DNA of 64,000 bases from positions 62,001 to 126,000 of the forward strand of contig NZ_AQRA01000011.1 of the NCBI RefSeq assembly GCF_000626715.1, written 5' to 3'. Source of the stretch: Aquimarina atlantica (lineage in GTDB: Bacteria; Bacteroidota; Bacteroidia; Flavobacteriales; Flavobacteriaceae). Made by a program: the position numbers and the translations under genes. The notes beneath the pieces were generated by a model, which did not search any database, was not told the origin of the DNA, and worked only from the letters and a program-made list of their open reading frames with translations. This document shows, piece after piece, positions 53,716 through 62,296 of this stretch; position 1 is the stretch's first letter; each line of letters starts with the position of its first letter.

Positions 53716-53883
53716 ATGAAAAACCTAATCGAATTAACAAGTTTAGAAGCTAAATGTATTAATGGTGGTACTGAACCACATTCTACAAATGTATACGATG
53801 ATGGAACTGGCGGTGGATGTATTCCTCCATTCTTCCCTCAATTTCCTAAACCATTTCCAGGAGGAGAGCCTATTTTATTTTAA
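53716..53883 (+). CDS. GG-leader peptide precursor (bacteriocin-type)
   Basis: A 55-residue precursor read directly from sequence. The leader MKNLIELTSLEAKCINGG ends in a double glycine with the usual hydrophobic/Glu pattern (L-x-x-L-x-x-x-E-x-x-x-I-x-GG). The putative mature part starts TEPHSTNVYDDGTGGG, then CIPPFFPQFPKPFPGGEPIL, rich in Pro and Phe. A terminator follows. No ABC exporter or modification enzyme is adjacent, so export would depend on genes elsewhere. Confidence 0.72.
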   Translation: MKNLIELTSLEAKCINGGTEPHSTNVYDDGTGGGCIPPFFPQFPKPFPGGEPILF

Positions 53884-53943
53884 ACGATTCTTATCTGGGT
53901 CAAAAAATAAGAAGTACGTTTCTTGTTTAACAAAAACCGCGTT

Positions 53944-53982
53944 AAAAACCTCAACTACAAACATATAGTTGAGGTTTTTAAT
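53944..53982 (+). terminator. terminator of GG-leader peptide gene
   Basis: AAAAACCTCAACTA (53944-53957) pairs with TAGTTGAGGTTTTT (53966-53979), a perfect 14-bp stem ending in T's. Confidence 0.9.
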
Positions 53983-54057
53983 AAAACAAGGATTAATAAA
54001 AGAAATAATATTTATCAAATACTGAATAAATAACCCGAAAAAATCAAAAAAATCTTT

Positions 54058-54085
54058 TTGAGATATAAAAAATAGTATATATTTG
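54058..54085 (+). promoter_or_regulatory. tRNA-Asn promoter
   Basis: TTG (54058-54060), a 17-bp spacer, then TATATTTG (54078-54085), exact to TAnnTTTG. A second TATATTTG at 54111-54118 sits just upstream of the tRNA but has a poor -33. Confidence 0.6.
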
Positions 54086-54129
54086 CACTCGCAAAAAGAG
54101 AAAAACACTCTATATTTGCAAAAATAAAT

Positions 54130-54203
54130 TCCTCCTTAGCTCAGTTGGTTAGAGCATTTGACTGTTAATCAAAGGGTCCTTGGTTCGAGCCCAAGAGGGG
54201 GAG
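54130..54203 (+). tRNA. tRNA-Asn (GTT)
   Basis: A 74-nt cloverleaf. The acceptor TCCTCCT pairs with AGGGGGA (54196-54202) with discriminator G. The D arm is TAGCTCAGTTGGTTAGAGCA, the anticodon stem TTTGA/TCAAA and the loop CTGTTAA with GTT at 54164-54166. The T arm has GGTTCGAGCC. CCA is not fully encoded. Confidence 0.96.
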
Positions 54204-54204
54204 C

Positions 54205-54236
54205 AAAAGTCCAACAGAAATGTTGGACTTTTTTGT
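54205..54236 (+). terminator. tRNA-Asn terminator
   Basis: AAAAGTCCAACA, loop GAAA, TGTTGGACTTTT (12-bp perfect stem) with a T-run, directly after the tRNA. Confidence 0.93.
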
Positions 54237-54803
54237 TTTATAATTCCGTACAAGTTTTATTTGTTTTATATAGAACAAAATCAAGAATATTTGCTGTACA
54301 TTATTAAGAAGATCTAGATCTAGGGCTATTAATAATCAAACGAATCAGGTATGGCATTCAACTAAAAAGCACTTATGAATATAAGCCAGAGTACCATTAA
54401 ATAATCTTTGTAGGATTTAATTTATTGTTTCAAAACCCTTTTTAAACCCCTTAGAAATAATCAATTCTCATTATTTGGTGAGTACTAAAACATAAAACAG
54501 AGTATTAACAAAATATTATCTTGTTAAAGAAAAACTAAATTACTAATTTTGCGATCAACTGTATTGCACACATAAAATTACTTACTTCCCCCCTCTTGGT
54601 AATGGTAATACAGTACTTCTTAAAACCACAGACCAAGAGAACATAAAATGTCTCTAAATTAAATTGCCCCTATTATCTCCATAATTGGTTTGCAAAGATG
54701 TGCTGCCATTTAAAATTATTAATTGACTATGATATATACAAAAAGTATATGCCATAACACTTTGTATTATACGTTAGAGATCAACTATTTTAAATCTATA
54801 GTT
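54237..54803 (+). promoter_or_regulatory. long leader region of FG-GAP/T9SS gene
   Basis: 567 bp without a gene. TTG (54521-54523), a 20-bp spacer and TAATTTTG (54544-54551) form a good promoter, implying an untranslated leader of about 245 nt. The leader has an 8-bp stem CTCTTGGT (54593-54600) with ACCAAGAG (54632-54639). The 54237-54520 part shows nothing I can name. Confidence 0.6.
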
Positions 54804-57281
54804 ATGAAAAAACTATTACTTATTTGTTTACTTTTTCATTTGGGGAATCTGTATATCTCTGCTCAAGCAGATTATATAAGCTGGGAATTTAGAGGAGGAA
54901 GACTCCTTGCCAACCCAGATGGCACATCTACCGGGCCAGGACCAGAACCTGCAGGGTTAGACGTTGCTGCCACACCACTAACTCCACCTGCCTTTGGCCG
55001 TCTTAGATCTGCTGTATTAGGAGATTTGGACAATGATAATGATTTGGATTTTATTTCGGGTAGTCAAGGAGGGACTGTTCATTATTTTCAGAATACAGGA
55101 ACTGTTACTGCACCTAACTGGGTAGCAGCATCCATACCCACTTTGGATACCATAAAAATAAATACCTATAGTAGCACTAGTACTTTTAGAAATCAAAACA
55201 GACCACAACTGGTAGATATTGATGATGATGGTGATTTAGATCTATTTATTGGATCCCAATATAATTATGAAGGTTCTACTCTTGATGATGTTCGTTTCTA
55301 TAGAAATGTGGGCACACCAGAAATACCGGTATTTGAATATATTCCTATGTGTATCCCTGGTCTTTTAGATCAGAATATTGCAGAATTTCCTGGTCTTGGC
55401 TTTGTAGATCTTGATAATGATACGGATCTTGACCTGGTTGCTTTAGGTAGTGATAAAATGACGTACTATAAAAATATAGGCACCAAAGAAAATCCTAATT
55501 TTGAATTGCAATCTGAAGCAGATAGTCCCTGGGATGATGAAAGTGCATATACTAATATGGATGTACCCATACCAGTATTTGAAGATTTTGACAAAGATGG
55601 TGACTATGATATGTATTTTATGATTGATACCGGTTTTGTTAGATGGATAGAAAATGTTGGAACTGCAACAACTCCTAATTTTGCTTCTTCTCCTCAACAA
55701 TCATTTAATGGTGAATTGACCAATGGGGAAATTGGAAGTTTTCCGACTATTGCTTTTGGAGATGTAGATGGAGATGGCCTTAAAGATGCAGTTTTAGGGA
55801 GTTTTCACGTAGCCAGATTTGCATGGTTTAGACAAGTTCCTGTATGCATACCGCCAACCATATCAACCGTTACTGCAACACCTGTAACATGTGAAGGAGA
55901 AACTTCTACCATAACTATTACTGGCAATCTTAATATCGCCTCTACCTGGTCGATATATACCGATTCTTGCGGAGGTACATTAGTAGGCACAACAACAACA
56001 AATACTTCTACTATTGAGGTTACCCCTACTGCGCCAAGCACCACTTATTATATTAGAGGAGAAGATAATAGTATCTCTTGCATTGACGAGACAACAGCAA
56101 CCTGTACAACGATTACTATTATTGTTAACGCTATCGATGATCCAAGTTTTAGCTATAACGCAAACGATTATTGTAAAGGAGACCCTAACCCAACACCAAC
56201 AATTACAGGATTAACAGGTGGAGTGTTCTCTAGTACGGCAGGACTGAGTATTGATCCCGGGACAGGAGTAATCGACATTGCTGCCAGTACAACAGGATCT
56301 TACACAGTAACCTATACCACTACCGGAACCTGTCCTGATTCTAGCAATGTTCTTGTAGATATCATCGAATTAGACGACCCAAGTTTTAGCTATAACTCAG
56401 GTAATTATTGCAAAGAAGATGCTAACCCTACTCCCTCGATTTCGGGATTGGCTGGTGGAGTATTTTCTAGCACAGCAGGATTAAGCATTGATCCTAATAC
56501 TGGGATAATCGATATTGCTACCAGCACAACCGGATCTTACACAGTAACCTATACCACTACAGGAACCTGCCCTAATTCTAGTAATGTTCTTGTAGATATT
56601 ACTGAATTGGATAATCCAAGTTTTAACTATGATACAGACAATTATTGCAAAAGTGATTCTAATCCAACACCAACAATTACAGGAACAGCTGGTGGGGTAT
56701 TTTCTAGCACAACGGGATTGAGTATTGATCCCGGAACGGGAGTCATTGATATTGCCGCTAGTACAGCAGGATCCTACACAATAACGTATACTACACCTGG
56801 AACATGCATTAACTCCAGCACAACAGATATAACGATAAATGCATTACCCGATGTAACAGTAACAAATAATTCTCTAACCTACACAGCCATTCAAACAGAT
56901 GCAACATATCAGTGGATTAATTGTGAAACAGATCAACCTATATCTGGAGAAACAAATCAATCATTTACTGCATCCAAAAATGGTTCGTATGCTGTTGATA
57001 TTACACAAAATGGGTGTACAACCAGATCTTCTTGCATTGTAGTCGATACTATTCAACAAGAAGATACAATATCTACCTTTAAACTATACCCTAATCCAAC
57101 TGATGGAGTTGTAAATCTTACGATTACTGTAAAAAAAGTTTCTATATATAATTACTACGGAAGAAAAGTATTTGAAACCTCTAACTCTACTTTTGATATT
57201 TCATCTCTTAAATCTGGAGTATATTTTATGGAGGTTGAAACGAGTAAAGGAAGAACCATAAAAAAGATTGTACGTCGATAA
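54804..57281 (+). CDS. FG-GAP repeat surface protein with T9SS C-terminal domain
   Basis: The start is the ATG at 54804 (MKKLLLICLLFHLGNLYISA, signal peptide), 825 residues. The N-terminal half has FG-GAP/VCBS-like units (LGDLDNDNDLDFISGSQGG; LVDIDDDGDLDLFIGSQYN; FGDVDGDGLKDAVLGSF) that would bind Ca2+. Next come an Ig-like stretch and three tandem repeats of about 80 residues (D[DN]PSF.Y...YCK.D.NPTP, GGVFSSTAGLSIDP). The C-terminus has KLYPNPTDGVVNLTI and ends in GRTIKKIVRR, a type A T9SS sorting domain. It should be secreted through the type IX system and attached at the surface. Confidence 0.92.
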   Translation: MKKLLLICLLFHLGNLYISAQADYISWEFRGGRLLANPDGTSTGPGPEPAGLDVAATPLTPPAFGRLRSAVLGDLDNDNDLDFISGSQGGTVHYFQNTGTVTAPNWVAASIPTLDTIKINTYSSTSTFRNQNRPQLVDIDDDGDLDLFIGSQYNYEGSTLDDVRFYRNVGTPEIPVFEYIPMCIPGLLDQNIAEFPGLGFVDLDNDTDLDLVALGSDKMTYYKNIGTKENPNFELQSEADSPWDDESAYTNMDVPIPVFEDFDKDGDYDMYFMIDTGFVRWIENVGTATTPNFASSPQQSFNGELTNGEIGSFPTIAFGDVDGDGLKDAVLGSFHVARFAWFRQVPVCIPPTISTVTATPVTCEGETSTITITGNLNIASTWSIYTDSCGGTLVGTTTTNTSTIEVTPTAPSTTYYIRGEDNSISCIDETTATCTTITIIVNAIDDPSFSYNANDYCKGDPNPTPTITGLTGGVFSSTAGLSIDPGTGVIDIAASTTGSYTVTYTTTGTCPDSSNVLVDIIELDDPSFSYNSGNYCKEDANPTPSISGLAGGVFSSTAGLSIDPNTGIIDIATSTTGSYTVTYTTTGTCPNSSNVLVDITELDNPSFNYDTDNYCKSDSNPTPTITGTAGGVFSSTTGLSIDPGTGVIDIAASTAGSYTITYTTPGTCINSSTTDITINALPDVTVTNNSLTYTAIQTDATYQWINCETDQPISGETNQSFTASKNGSYAVDITQNGCTTRSSCIVVDTIQQEDTISTFKLYPNPTDGVVNLTITVKKVSIYNYYGRKVFETSNSTFDISSLKSGVYFMEVETSKGRTIKKIVRR

Positions 57282-57310
57282 GAAAACAGACGTAAAACGT
57301 AAAACTTAAA

Positions 57311-57351
57311 TCTTAATACAAGGCCTCCAAAGAAGAGGTCTTGTATTAAGA
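57311..57351 (+). terminator. hairpin after FG-GAP gene
   Basis: TCTTAATACAAGGCCTC pairs with GAGGTCTTGTATTAAGA (17 bp, one G-T), with loop CAAAGAA. The T-run is missing, so it is a likely transcript end or stability hairpin. Confidence 0.6.
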
Positions 57352-57402
57352 AGAATATCATATAAAGCTTTGTTTAAAAAAATGTGTAATATCTAATTCC
57401 CT

Positions 57403-57975
57403 TTAACGATATCTTGCTTTTACCTTACTCACAAACTCTGGTGATAAACCCAAATAAGAAGCGATCATATACTGGGGAACTCTTTGTGAAAACTTCGGAT
57501 TACTTAACACAAATTGTTTATAAAGATGTTCTCCTGAAAGACTACGAGTATATTTAGTCTTATTAATATGGGCAATATGGGTTTTTTCGGTGATTATTCT
57601 AAATAATCTATCAATTTTAGGAAGTTTGGCAGATAATTCATCAAAAGAATCTTGATGTAATTCTAATATTACTGAATCTTCAATAGTTTGAATAAAATTT
57701 TCTGAAGGGCTTTGATTAATTAAGCTATTATAATTTGTAAACCACCATTCATCAATACCAAAATCAAGAATTCGTTCGACTCCTTTTTCATCAATATAAT
57801 ATGATCTTACACATCCTTTTACAATAAAATATCTTGCTTTACAGATTTTTCCTTCTTCTAATACATATTCTTTCTTTTTGAACTTTCTTACCTTAAGATG
57901 TCGATAAAATAGCCCCATTTCTTCATCAGAAATATCAATATAATTTCTAATATATGCCGCCAGAGTAGTAATCAT
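57403..57975 (-). CDS. Crp/Fnr-family transcriptional regulator
   Basis: The start is the ATG 57973-57975 (MITTLAAYIRNYI), 190 residues, the normal family length; an ATG 45 bp upstream is possible. The N-terminal cNMP-binding-like fold has LEEGKICKARYFIVKGCVRS, FGIDEWWFTNY and HQDSFDEL. The C-terminal HTH has PQYMIASYLGLSPEFVSKVK. In Bacteroidetes this group often lacks a recognised ligand. It is a monocistronic minus-strand gene near the GG-peptide genes. Confidence 0.88.
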   Translation of the reverse strand: MITTLAAYIRNYIDISDEEMGLFYRHLKVRKFKKKEYVLEEGKICKARYFIVKGCVRSYYIDEKGVERILDFGIDEWWFTNYNSLINQSPSENFIQTIEDSVILELHQDSFDELSAKLPKIDRLFRIITEKTHIAHINKTKYTRSLSGEHLYKQFVLSNPKFSQRVPQYMIASYLGLSPEFVSKVKARYR

Positions 57976-58131
57976 AACCTTATAAATTGTGAGGTTTTTA
58001 AAATACCACATCCTTGACATATTAACAAGGAAAAAGAATGTTCTATTTTGATGATAAAACTAACAAGTATTCCTTCTATATTTCCTCTGTATAACTTCTA
58101 AAAATACTCTCCACAGATTTTCTAAAATTCA

Positions 58132-58162
58132 ACAAAAAAGACTGTCTTTTCAGACAGTCTTA
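58132..58162 (-). terminator. terminator of GG-leader peptide gene
   Basis: AAGACTGTCT, loop (TTTC/GAAA), AGACAGTCTT (58138-58161). On the minus strand it is followed by TTTTTTGTTG. It lies 22 bp past the peptide stop. Confidence 0.88.
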
Positions 58163-58183
58163 TAAATTTCAAAAGAATAATCT

Positions 58184-58375
58184 TTAGTACGGCATGCAAG
58201 TCCCATAACCACCATATGGAGATATAGAGCAATACCAATCCCATTCTCCTATGGCTTCTAAACAATCCCTTTTAGTTCTACATCCAACAGGATGTTGTAT
58301 TCCTCCATTAATAGTTTCTTGTTGTTTTTTGTTTAATTGCTGAACATCTTTTAACCTTAGAATTTTTGATAACAT
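58184..58375 (-). CDS. Cys-rich GG-leader peptide precursor
   Basis: A 63-residue precursor. The leader MLSKILRLKDVQQLNKKQQE, then TINGG, fits bacteriocin-type double-glycine signals (L-N-K-x-x-Q-x-x-I-x-GG). The mature part has four cysteines (GCRTKRDC, DWYCSISPYGGYGTC) and could form two disulfides. It is flanked by its own terminator. No transporter, immunity or modification gene is adjacent. Confidence 0.75.
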   Translation of the reverse strand: MLSKILRLKDVQQLNKKQQETINGGIQHPVGCRTKRDCLEAIGEWDWYCSISPYGGYGTCMPY

Positions 58376-58610
58376 AATGTATTAGATTTAAATTGAATTA
58401 TAAAACTTACCTACTCTATTAAAAGGTTTTCGGCTTCCCCTTTTATCAAAATATTATCATTAACAACACTTTGACTTTCTACTCTAAGGTATGATCTAAC
58501 AAAGAGAGAGAAAAACATAACCCCCGTATATTAGATAAAATGAGGAGCAACAAAACACTTATGATAACTTATAAAACCTAAAAAATTCGGACTGGTTAAG
58601 AAAGGTAAAT
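58376..58610. other. gap between GG-peptide genes
   Basis: 235 bp, AT-rich. No gene, hairpin or clear promoter was recognised. Confidence 0.4.
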
Positions 58611-58778
58611 CTAAAATACGTCACGCCCGCTTTGACAATTGCAAAGACTCTCATGAGTTCCTGTATCATCATCTGTAACCTCACATTCTCCACCTTTTAC
58701 CATTCTCATTGCGCTGTGGTTAATTCTGGTAATGGTAATTTTTTTAAGGCTAATCCTTTTGTTTTGATGTTTTTTCAT
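58611..58778 (-). CDS. lanthipeptide-like GG-leader precursor
   Basis: A 55-residue frame read directly. The leader MKKHQNKRISLKKITITRIN, then HSAMRMVKGG, has the KKxSLKKITI-N and KGG features of Bacteroidetes natural-product precursors (lanthipeptide-type group). The core begins ECEVTDDDTGTHESLCNC and ends SGRDVF, with three Cys and several Thr/Ser. No LanB/LanC-like enzyme is visible within the window. Confidence 0.65.
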   Translation of the reverse strand: MKKHQNKRISLKKITITRINHSAMRMVKGGECEVTDDDTGTHESLCNCQSGRDVF

Positions 58779-58898
58779 GATTATAATAGTTTAATATTTA
58801 TAAAATAATATACTTTCTATATAGCGTGGATCATAATTTGTTAACCGCATTTTGAATAAATTGCGGTAGGAATTAGAAACTACTTATCTATGAAAATA

Positions 58899-60611
58899 CT
58901 ATCCTAAATTTTCGATTTTTTTAATATAATAAGAAGGGTTTAAGCCCGTTTTGGATTTAAAATGTTTGGTAAAAGAATTATCGCTTTTATATCCTATTTC
59001 TGAAGCAATAGATTTAATCGAAAAAGATCTAAACTTCTTGTCATTTTTCAATCTTTTTAATACATATTCTATCCTTAAATCATTGATATAATCATTAAAA
59101 CTTTTTTCTTTATGTATTTTGATAATTTTTGAAAGGTACGTAGTATTAGTTTTTACTTTTTTGGCCATCGTACTGAGACTACAATCAGATTTCAAAAAAT
59201 ATTCCTGACTCTCTAATCTATCTAATCCTTTTAGCACATTATTGATTTTATCATCATCGATTATAATCTCCTTAGCACTATCTTTAGACCCTATTATTTC
59301 TGTTTTGCGTTCAGATTCCAGATTAGATATTTTGTCCATCAAATCGTTAAATATAGTTTTATTCACTTTTTGTCTCCTATAAAACAATCCCCCAACTATT
59401 ATCAACGATACTAACAATATCAATACTACTATTATACCATACCGTACTTCTTTTTGTTGTTTATTCTCGAGTTCTTTTATAGTCTTTCCTAGCTCCTGGG
59501 TATCTTTATTGTATATTTTATTGACAGTTTTATCCTTCTCGTCCTGAAATTTAGCCTGAAGTACGGTATACTTGTTAAGCCAATATTTAGATTTTCTCTC
59601 ATTTCCTATAGCCTCATTACAGTCTGCTAATAATCGATATGCTTCTAAAACCCTGTCATTTCTTGAATCTTTTTTTTCTAACAAGTCCAATATTCGATCC
59701 AAAGATGCAATTGCCTTTCTGTATGCTCCTTGTTTATAATAACAACGGGCAAGAAAATAATGCAGATTCAGTATAGATTTTTTTTGCTTAATCTTATGAG
59801 TATTCACAATATCTTCTACCCGATACAAATACTCAAATGCCTTAGGCAGATCGTTTCTATAAAAAAATACTGCCCCTTTTTTAGTGTTTAAATCGATGGT
59901 TCCAATATGGTAACTTATAGGTTTACTAAGTCTAATTCCTATTTCAGCATAGTAAAGTACAGAATCATATTTCTTTTGATCCATATATATTTCGCTAATA
60001 ATAGTGATTAGATTGACATGGTTTTTACCATTTTTAAAAGAAGAGTTCTCTGCAAGTTTTAAGGAATGTTTGCATACTTCTAAAGCCTTATCTAATTGCT
60101 TCATTCTTCTACGAATCATAGTAATCCCAGAATTTGCAACAATCTCATATTTAATATTTCTATTCTTTTGTGCAATTTCCAAAGCCTTGTAATAGGTATC
60201 TAGCGCTTTTTGATTTTTCCAATCCTTAAGATAAGAGTTGCCTAGTTTTAAATAAATAGCGCATAAAAACAGATCGTAGTTAGCCTGTTTTGCAGCTTTA
60301 GCTGCATGGTTAAAATAATATGCACTTCTTTCGTAGTTTCCTGTCTTGTAAAAAGAAAGTGCTATATAATAATACTCATTAGTCTTGGCACTATCCTGAT
60401 TTTTGAGACTAGAAAGTACTAGTTCGTATATTTTTGCCTCTGCTGGTGTAGATGTCTTTATAAATCTTCCCAATTCTTTAGAGGATTTACCAACAAGGCT
60501 ATCAGGCACTGGAACATCTTTTGTTTGAGCAAACACTCCCGTGGTTAAGAAAACAGATAATCCAATAGAAAAAAATAAGGGTGTTAATAAAATTCTTTTA
60601 AAAAAAATCAT
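58899..60611 (-). CDS. TPR-containing transmembrane AraC-family regulator
   Basis: The start is at the ATG 60609-60611 (MIFFKRILLTPLFFSIGL), 570 residues with a signal peptide. The periplasmic part has TPR motifs (about 70-360). One membrane helix follows (VRYGIIVVLILLVSLIIVGG), then a coiled linker. The cytoplasmic AraC-type HTH (last 100 residues) has FNDYINDLRIEYVLKRL, then IKSIASEIGYKSDNSFTKHF, KSKTGLNPS. This one-component membrane sensor is common in Flavobacteriia and is used for carbohydrate or envelope signals. The ligand is unknown. Confidence 0.9.
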   Translation of the reverse strand: MIFFKRILLTPLFFSIGLSVFLTTGVFAQTKDVPVPDSLVGKSSKELGRFIKTSTPAEAKIYELVLSSLKNQDSAKTNEYYYIALSFYKTGNYERSAYYFNHAAKAAKQANYDLFLCAIYLKLGNSYLKDWKNQKALDTYYKALEIAQKNRNIKYEIVANSGITMIRRRMKQLDKALEVCKHSLKLAENSSFKNGKNHVNLITIISEIYMDQKKYDSVLYYAEIGIRLSKPISYHIGTIDLNTKKGAVFFYRNDLPKAFEYLYRVEDIVNTHKIKQKKSILNLHYFLARCYYKQGAYRKAIASLDRILDLLEKKDSRNDRVLEAYRLLADCNEAIGNERKSKYWLNKYTVLQAKFQDEKDKTVNKIYNKDTQELGKTIKELENKQQKEVRYGIIVVLILLVSLIIVGGLFYRRQKVNKTIFNDLMDKISNLESERKTEIIGSKDSAKEIIIDDDKINNVLKGLDRLESQEYFLKSDCSLSTMAKKVKTNTTYLSKIIKIHKEKSFNDYINDLRIEYVLKRLKNDKKFRSFSIKSIASEIGYKSDNSFTKHFKSKTGLNPSYYIKKIENLG

Positions 60612-60717
60612 TAGTCCGGATATGATACAACTATCCAAATGTAACAATTACTTTTTTAAGATATTAGGTTCTTCCAGAATCGCCAGAGGGTAATTAATTT
60701 AAGTAATCCTAGTCGAT

Positions 60718-61077
60718 TTATTTCTTTTTACTACTTTTTGCAAAAGGGTTAAAATCCAAACATAATTGCACCCAATACTCGAGATCTTCATCCATATCAA
60801 AACCATCAGGAGTAACAAAAACAAAACCTTTCATAGGCCTACCGGTAAAATCCATGGGTTGACACCCCTCCTTTTTCATAGCTTCTTCGGTTGCATCTAC
60901 TCCTATTCGTGCCATTAGTAAATCCATTTCCTTTTTCTTACTAAAATGGATGCCGCAACACATTTTGTTATCGACCATAAAACATAACCCTCCCATCATT
61001 TTCTTTTCATAAAAATCGGCTTTTCGTTCTCTAAAAATCTGACGAATACGATCTGCTATAAATTCATTGTATGCCAT
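60718..61077 (-). CDS. TfoX N-terminal domain protein
   Basis: This 119-residue small cytosolic protein has the TfoX-N pattern (YEKKMMGGLCFMVDNKMCCG, then IHFSKKKEMDLLMARIG) and a KGFVFVTPDGFDMDEDLEYW tail. Its exact role in Bacteroidetes is not established. It starts 5 bp after the stop of the DUF2461 gene, so both likely form one transcript. Confidence 0.85.
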   Translation of the reverse strand: MAYNEFIADRIRQIFRERKADFYEKKMMGGLCFMVDNKMCCGIHFSKKKEMDLLMARIGVDATEEAMKKEGCQPMDFTGRPMKGFVFVTPDGFDMDEDLEYWVQLCLDFNPFAKSSKKK

Positions 61078-61082
61078 AATAG

Positions 61083-61748
61083 TTATTGAATTGCTTTTGA
61101 TAAATATTCATTTACAGGACGCATCGTTTGCCAATACGCCATCATTTCTTTAACCAAAACATTACTACTAATCAAACCCGGAGCTTCTTCTCCAACAAAA
61201 TAGAACTGTTTATTAGCAATTAATGATTCTTTTTTACATGCGTCTTGCCATTCTTTGGGAATACGTTTCATTGTTTCGCCTCTAATTTCTCCAAATTTCT
61301 GTACAAAACTTTTTTCTTCTAATAAATTTCTAAATGTATTAGGTGATTTACTAATCTTGGTTCTTATTTTATACAACTGTTCTTTTGACGGGCTAAAACA
61401 TCCACCCATAATACCAACCATTTCTGGGGAGAATCGTAAAAATATACCTGGAATACTTTTGTCTTTACGTCCACCACTTGAAATGAAAGCGGTATAATGT
61501 AAATTATAGGGAGATTTATCCTTAGAGAAACGAATATCTCTATTAATCCTAAGTACACAATCCTTAGGTTCAACTTGTAACGTTGGATCTAATTTTTGTA
61601 TTTCTTTAATCATAGAGTCGACAAATACCTCGAAAGGTTTTTTTATACTGGTCTCATATCTTTTTTTGTTCTCATGAAACCACTCTTTATGATTATTCTT
61701 TGCCAGCTCCTTAAAAAAAGTCACAAAATCTTCTGTAAAATAGTGCAT
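61083..61748 (-). CDS. DUF2461 family protein
   Basis: This 221-residue protein has the DUF2461 pattern: FFKELAKNNHKEWFHENKKR near the N-terminus, LRINRDIRFSKDKSPYNLHY, GGRKDKSIPGIFLRFSP, and CFSPSKEQLYKIR. It is widespread with no firm function. It precedes TfoX-N by 5 bp. Confidence 0.9.
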   Translation of the reverse strand: MHYFTEDFVTFFKELAKNNHKEWFHENKKRYETSIKKPFEVFVDSMIKEIQKLDPTLQVEPKDCVLRINRDIRFSKDKSPYNLHYTAFISSGGRKDKSIPGIFLRFSPEMVGIMGGCFSPSKEQLYKIRTKISKSPNTFRNLLEEKSFVQKFGEIRGETMKRIPKEWQDACKKESLIANKQFYFVGEEAPGLISSNVLVKEMMAYWQTMRPVNEYLSKAIQ

Positions 61749-61841
61749 CGATACGCAATTAAAATTAGTAAAAAAACAAATTAAGTATCTCTTGTCATAT
61801 TAAATTTTTCAGCTTACTAATGTGACAAGAGATACAAAATG

Positions 61842-62204
61842 CTACTTCATAGAATGAAAAGCCACTCTATTTCCTTCGGTATCCAGGAAAATGGCCATAT
61901 ATCCATTTTCTCCCAGTGAAGTTTTCGGCATCAAAATCTTCCCTCCTGCTTTTTCTACACGAGCCAAAGGAATAGATAAATCATCACCGCCATTAAGGTA
62001 AGCAAATGTACCTTCTTGTGAAGGTTTATTACCATTACCATGAGTAATACAACCTCCTACGCCTCCATCTTTATATGGGAAAAAAGCCATTTTAAAATCC
62101 ATCTCCATAGGTTGCAGTTCGGCTTCTAAAATCACATTATAAAATTGTATTGCTCTCTCAAAATTAGTACTTGGTATCTCAAACCAGCTAATTGCATTTG
62201 ACAT
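61842..62204 (-). CDS. VOC-family (glyoxalase-like) protein
   Basis: This 120-residue protein of the vicinal oxygen chelate fold has SNAISWFEIPSTNFERAIQF, then YNVILEAELQPMEMDFKMAF, and a C-terminal LGENGYMAIFLDTEGNRVAF with the metal-site Glu and His pattern. It belongs to the PhnB/glyoxalase-like single-domain type. The substrate is not predictable. Transcribed alone. Confidence 0.9.
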   Translation of the reverse strand: MSNAISWFEIPSTNFERAIQFYNVILEAELQPMEMDFKMAFFPYKDGGVGGCITHGNGNKPSQEGTFAYLNGGDDLSIPLARVEKAGGKILMPKTSLGENGYMAIFLDTEGNRVAFHSMK

Positions 62205-62296
62205 GATATTATAATTTATTGGTTTCTAATATCTCAAAGGTAAGTGATCCTATGTGTCAAAAAAATTATATTTTTACAAAAACATAGGTTTCTAAA

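Noticed and set aside
54111..54118. TATATTTG just upstream of tRNA-Asn as the main promoter
   Set aside because: No -33 TTG at the right distance and it would start inside or at the tRNA. The element at 54078-54085 fits better.
57976..58020. Upstream ATG for the Crp-type regulator
   Set aside because: It adds 15 residues (MSRMWYFKNLTIYKV) not typical of the family. The ATG at 57975 gives the usual 190-residue length.
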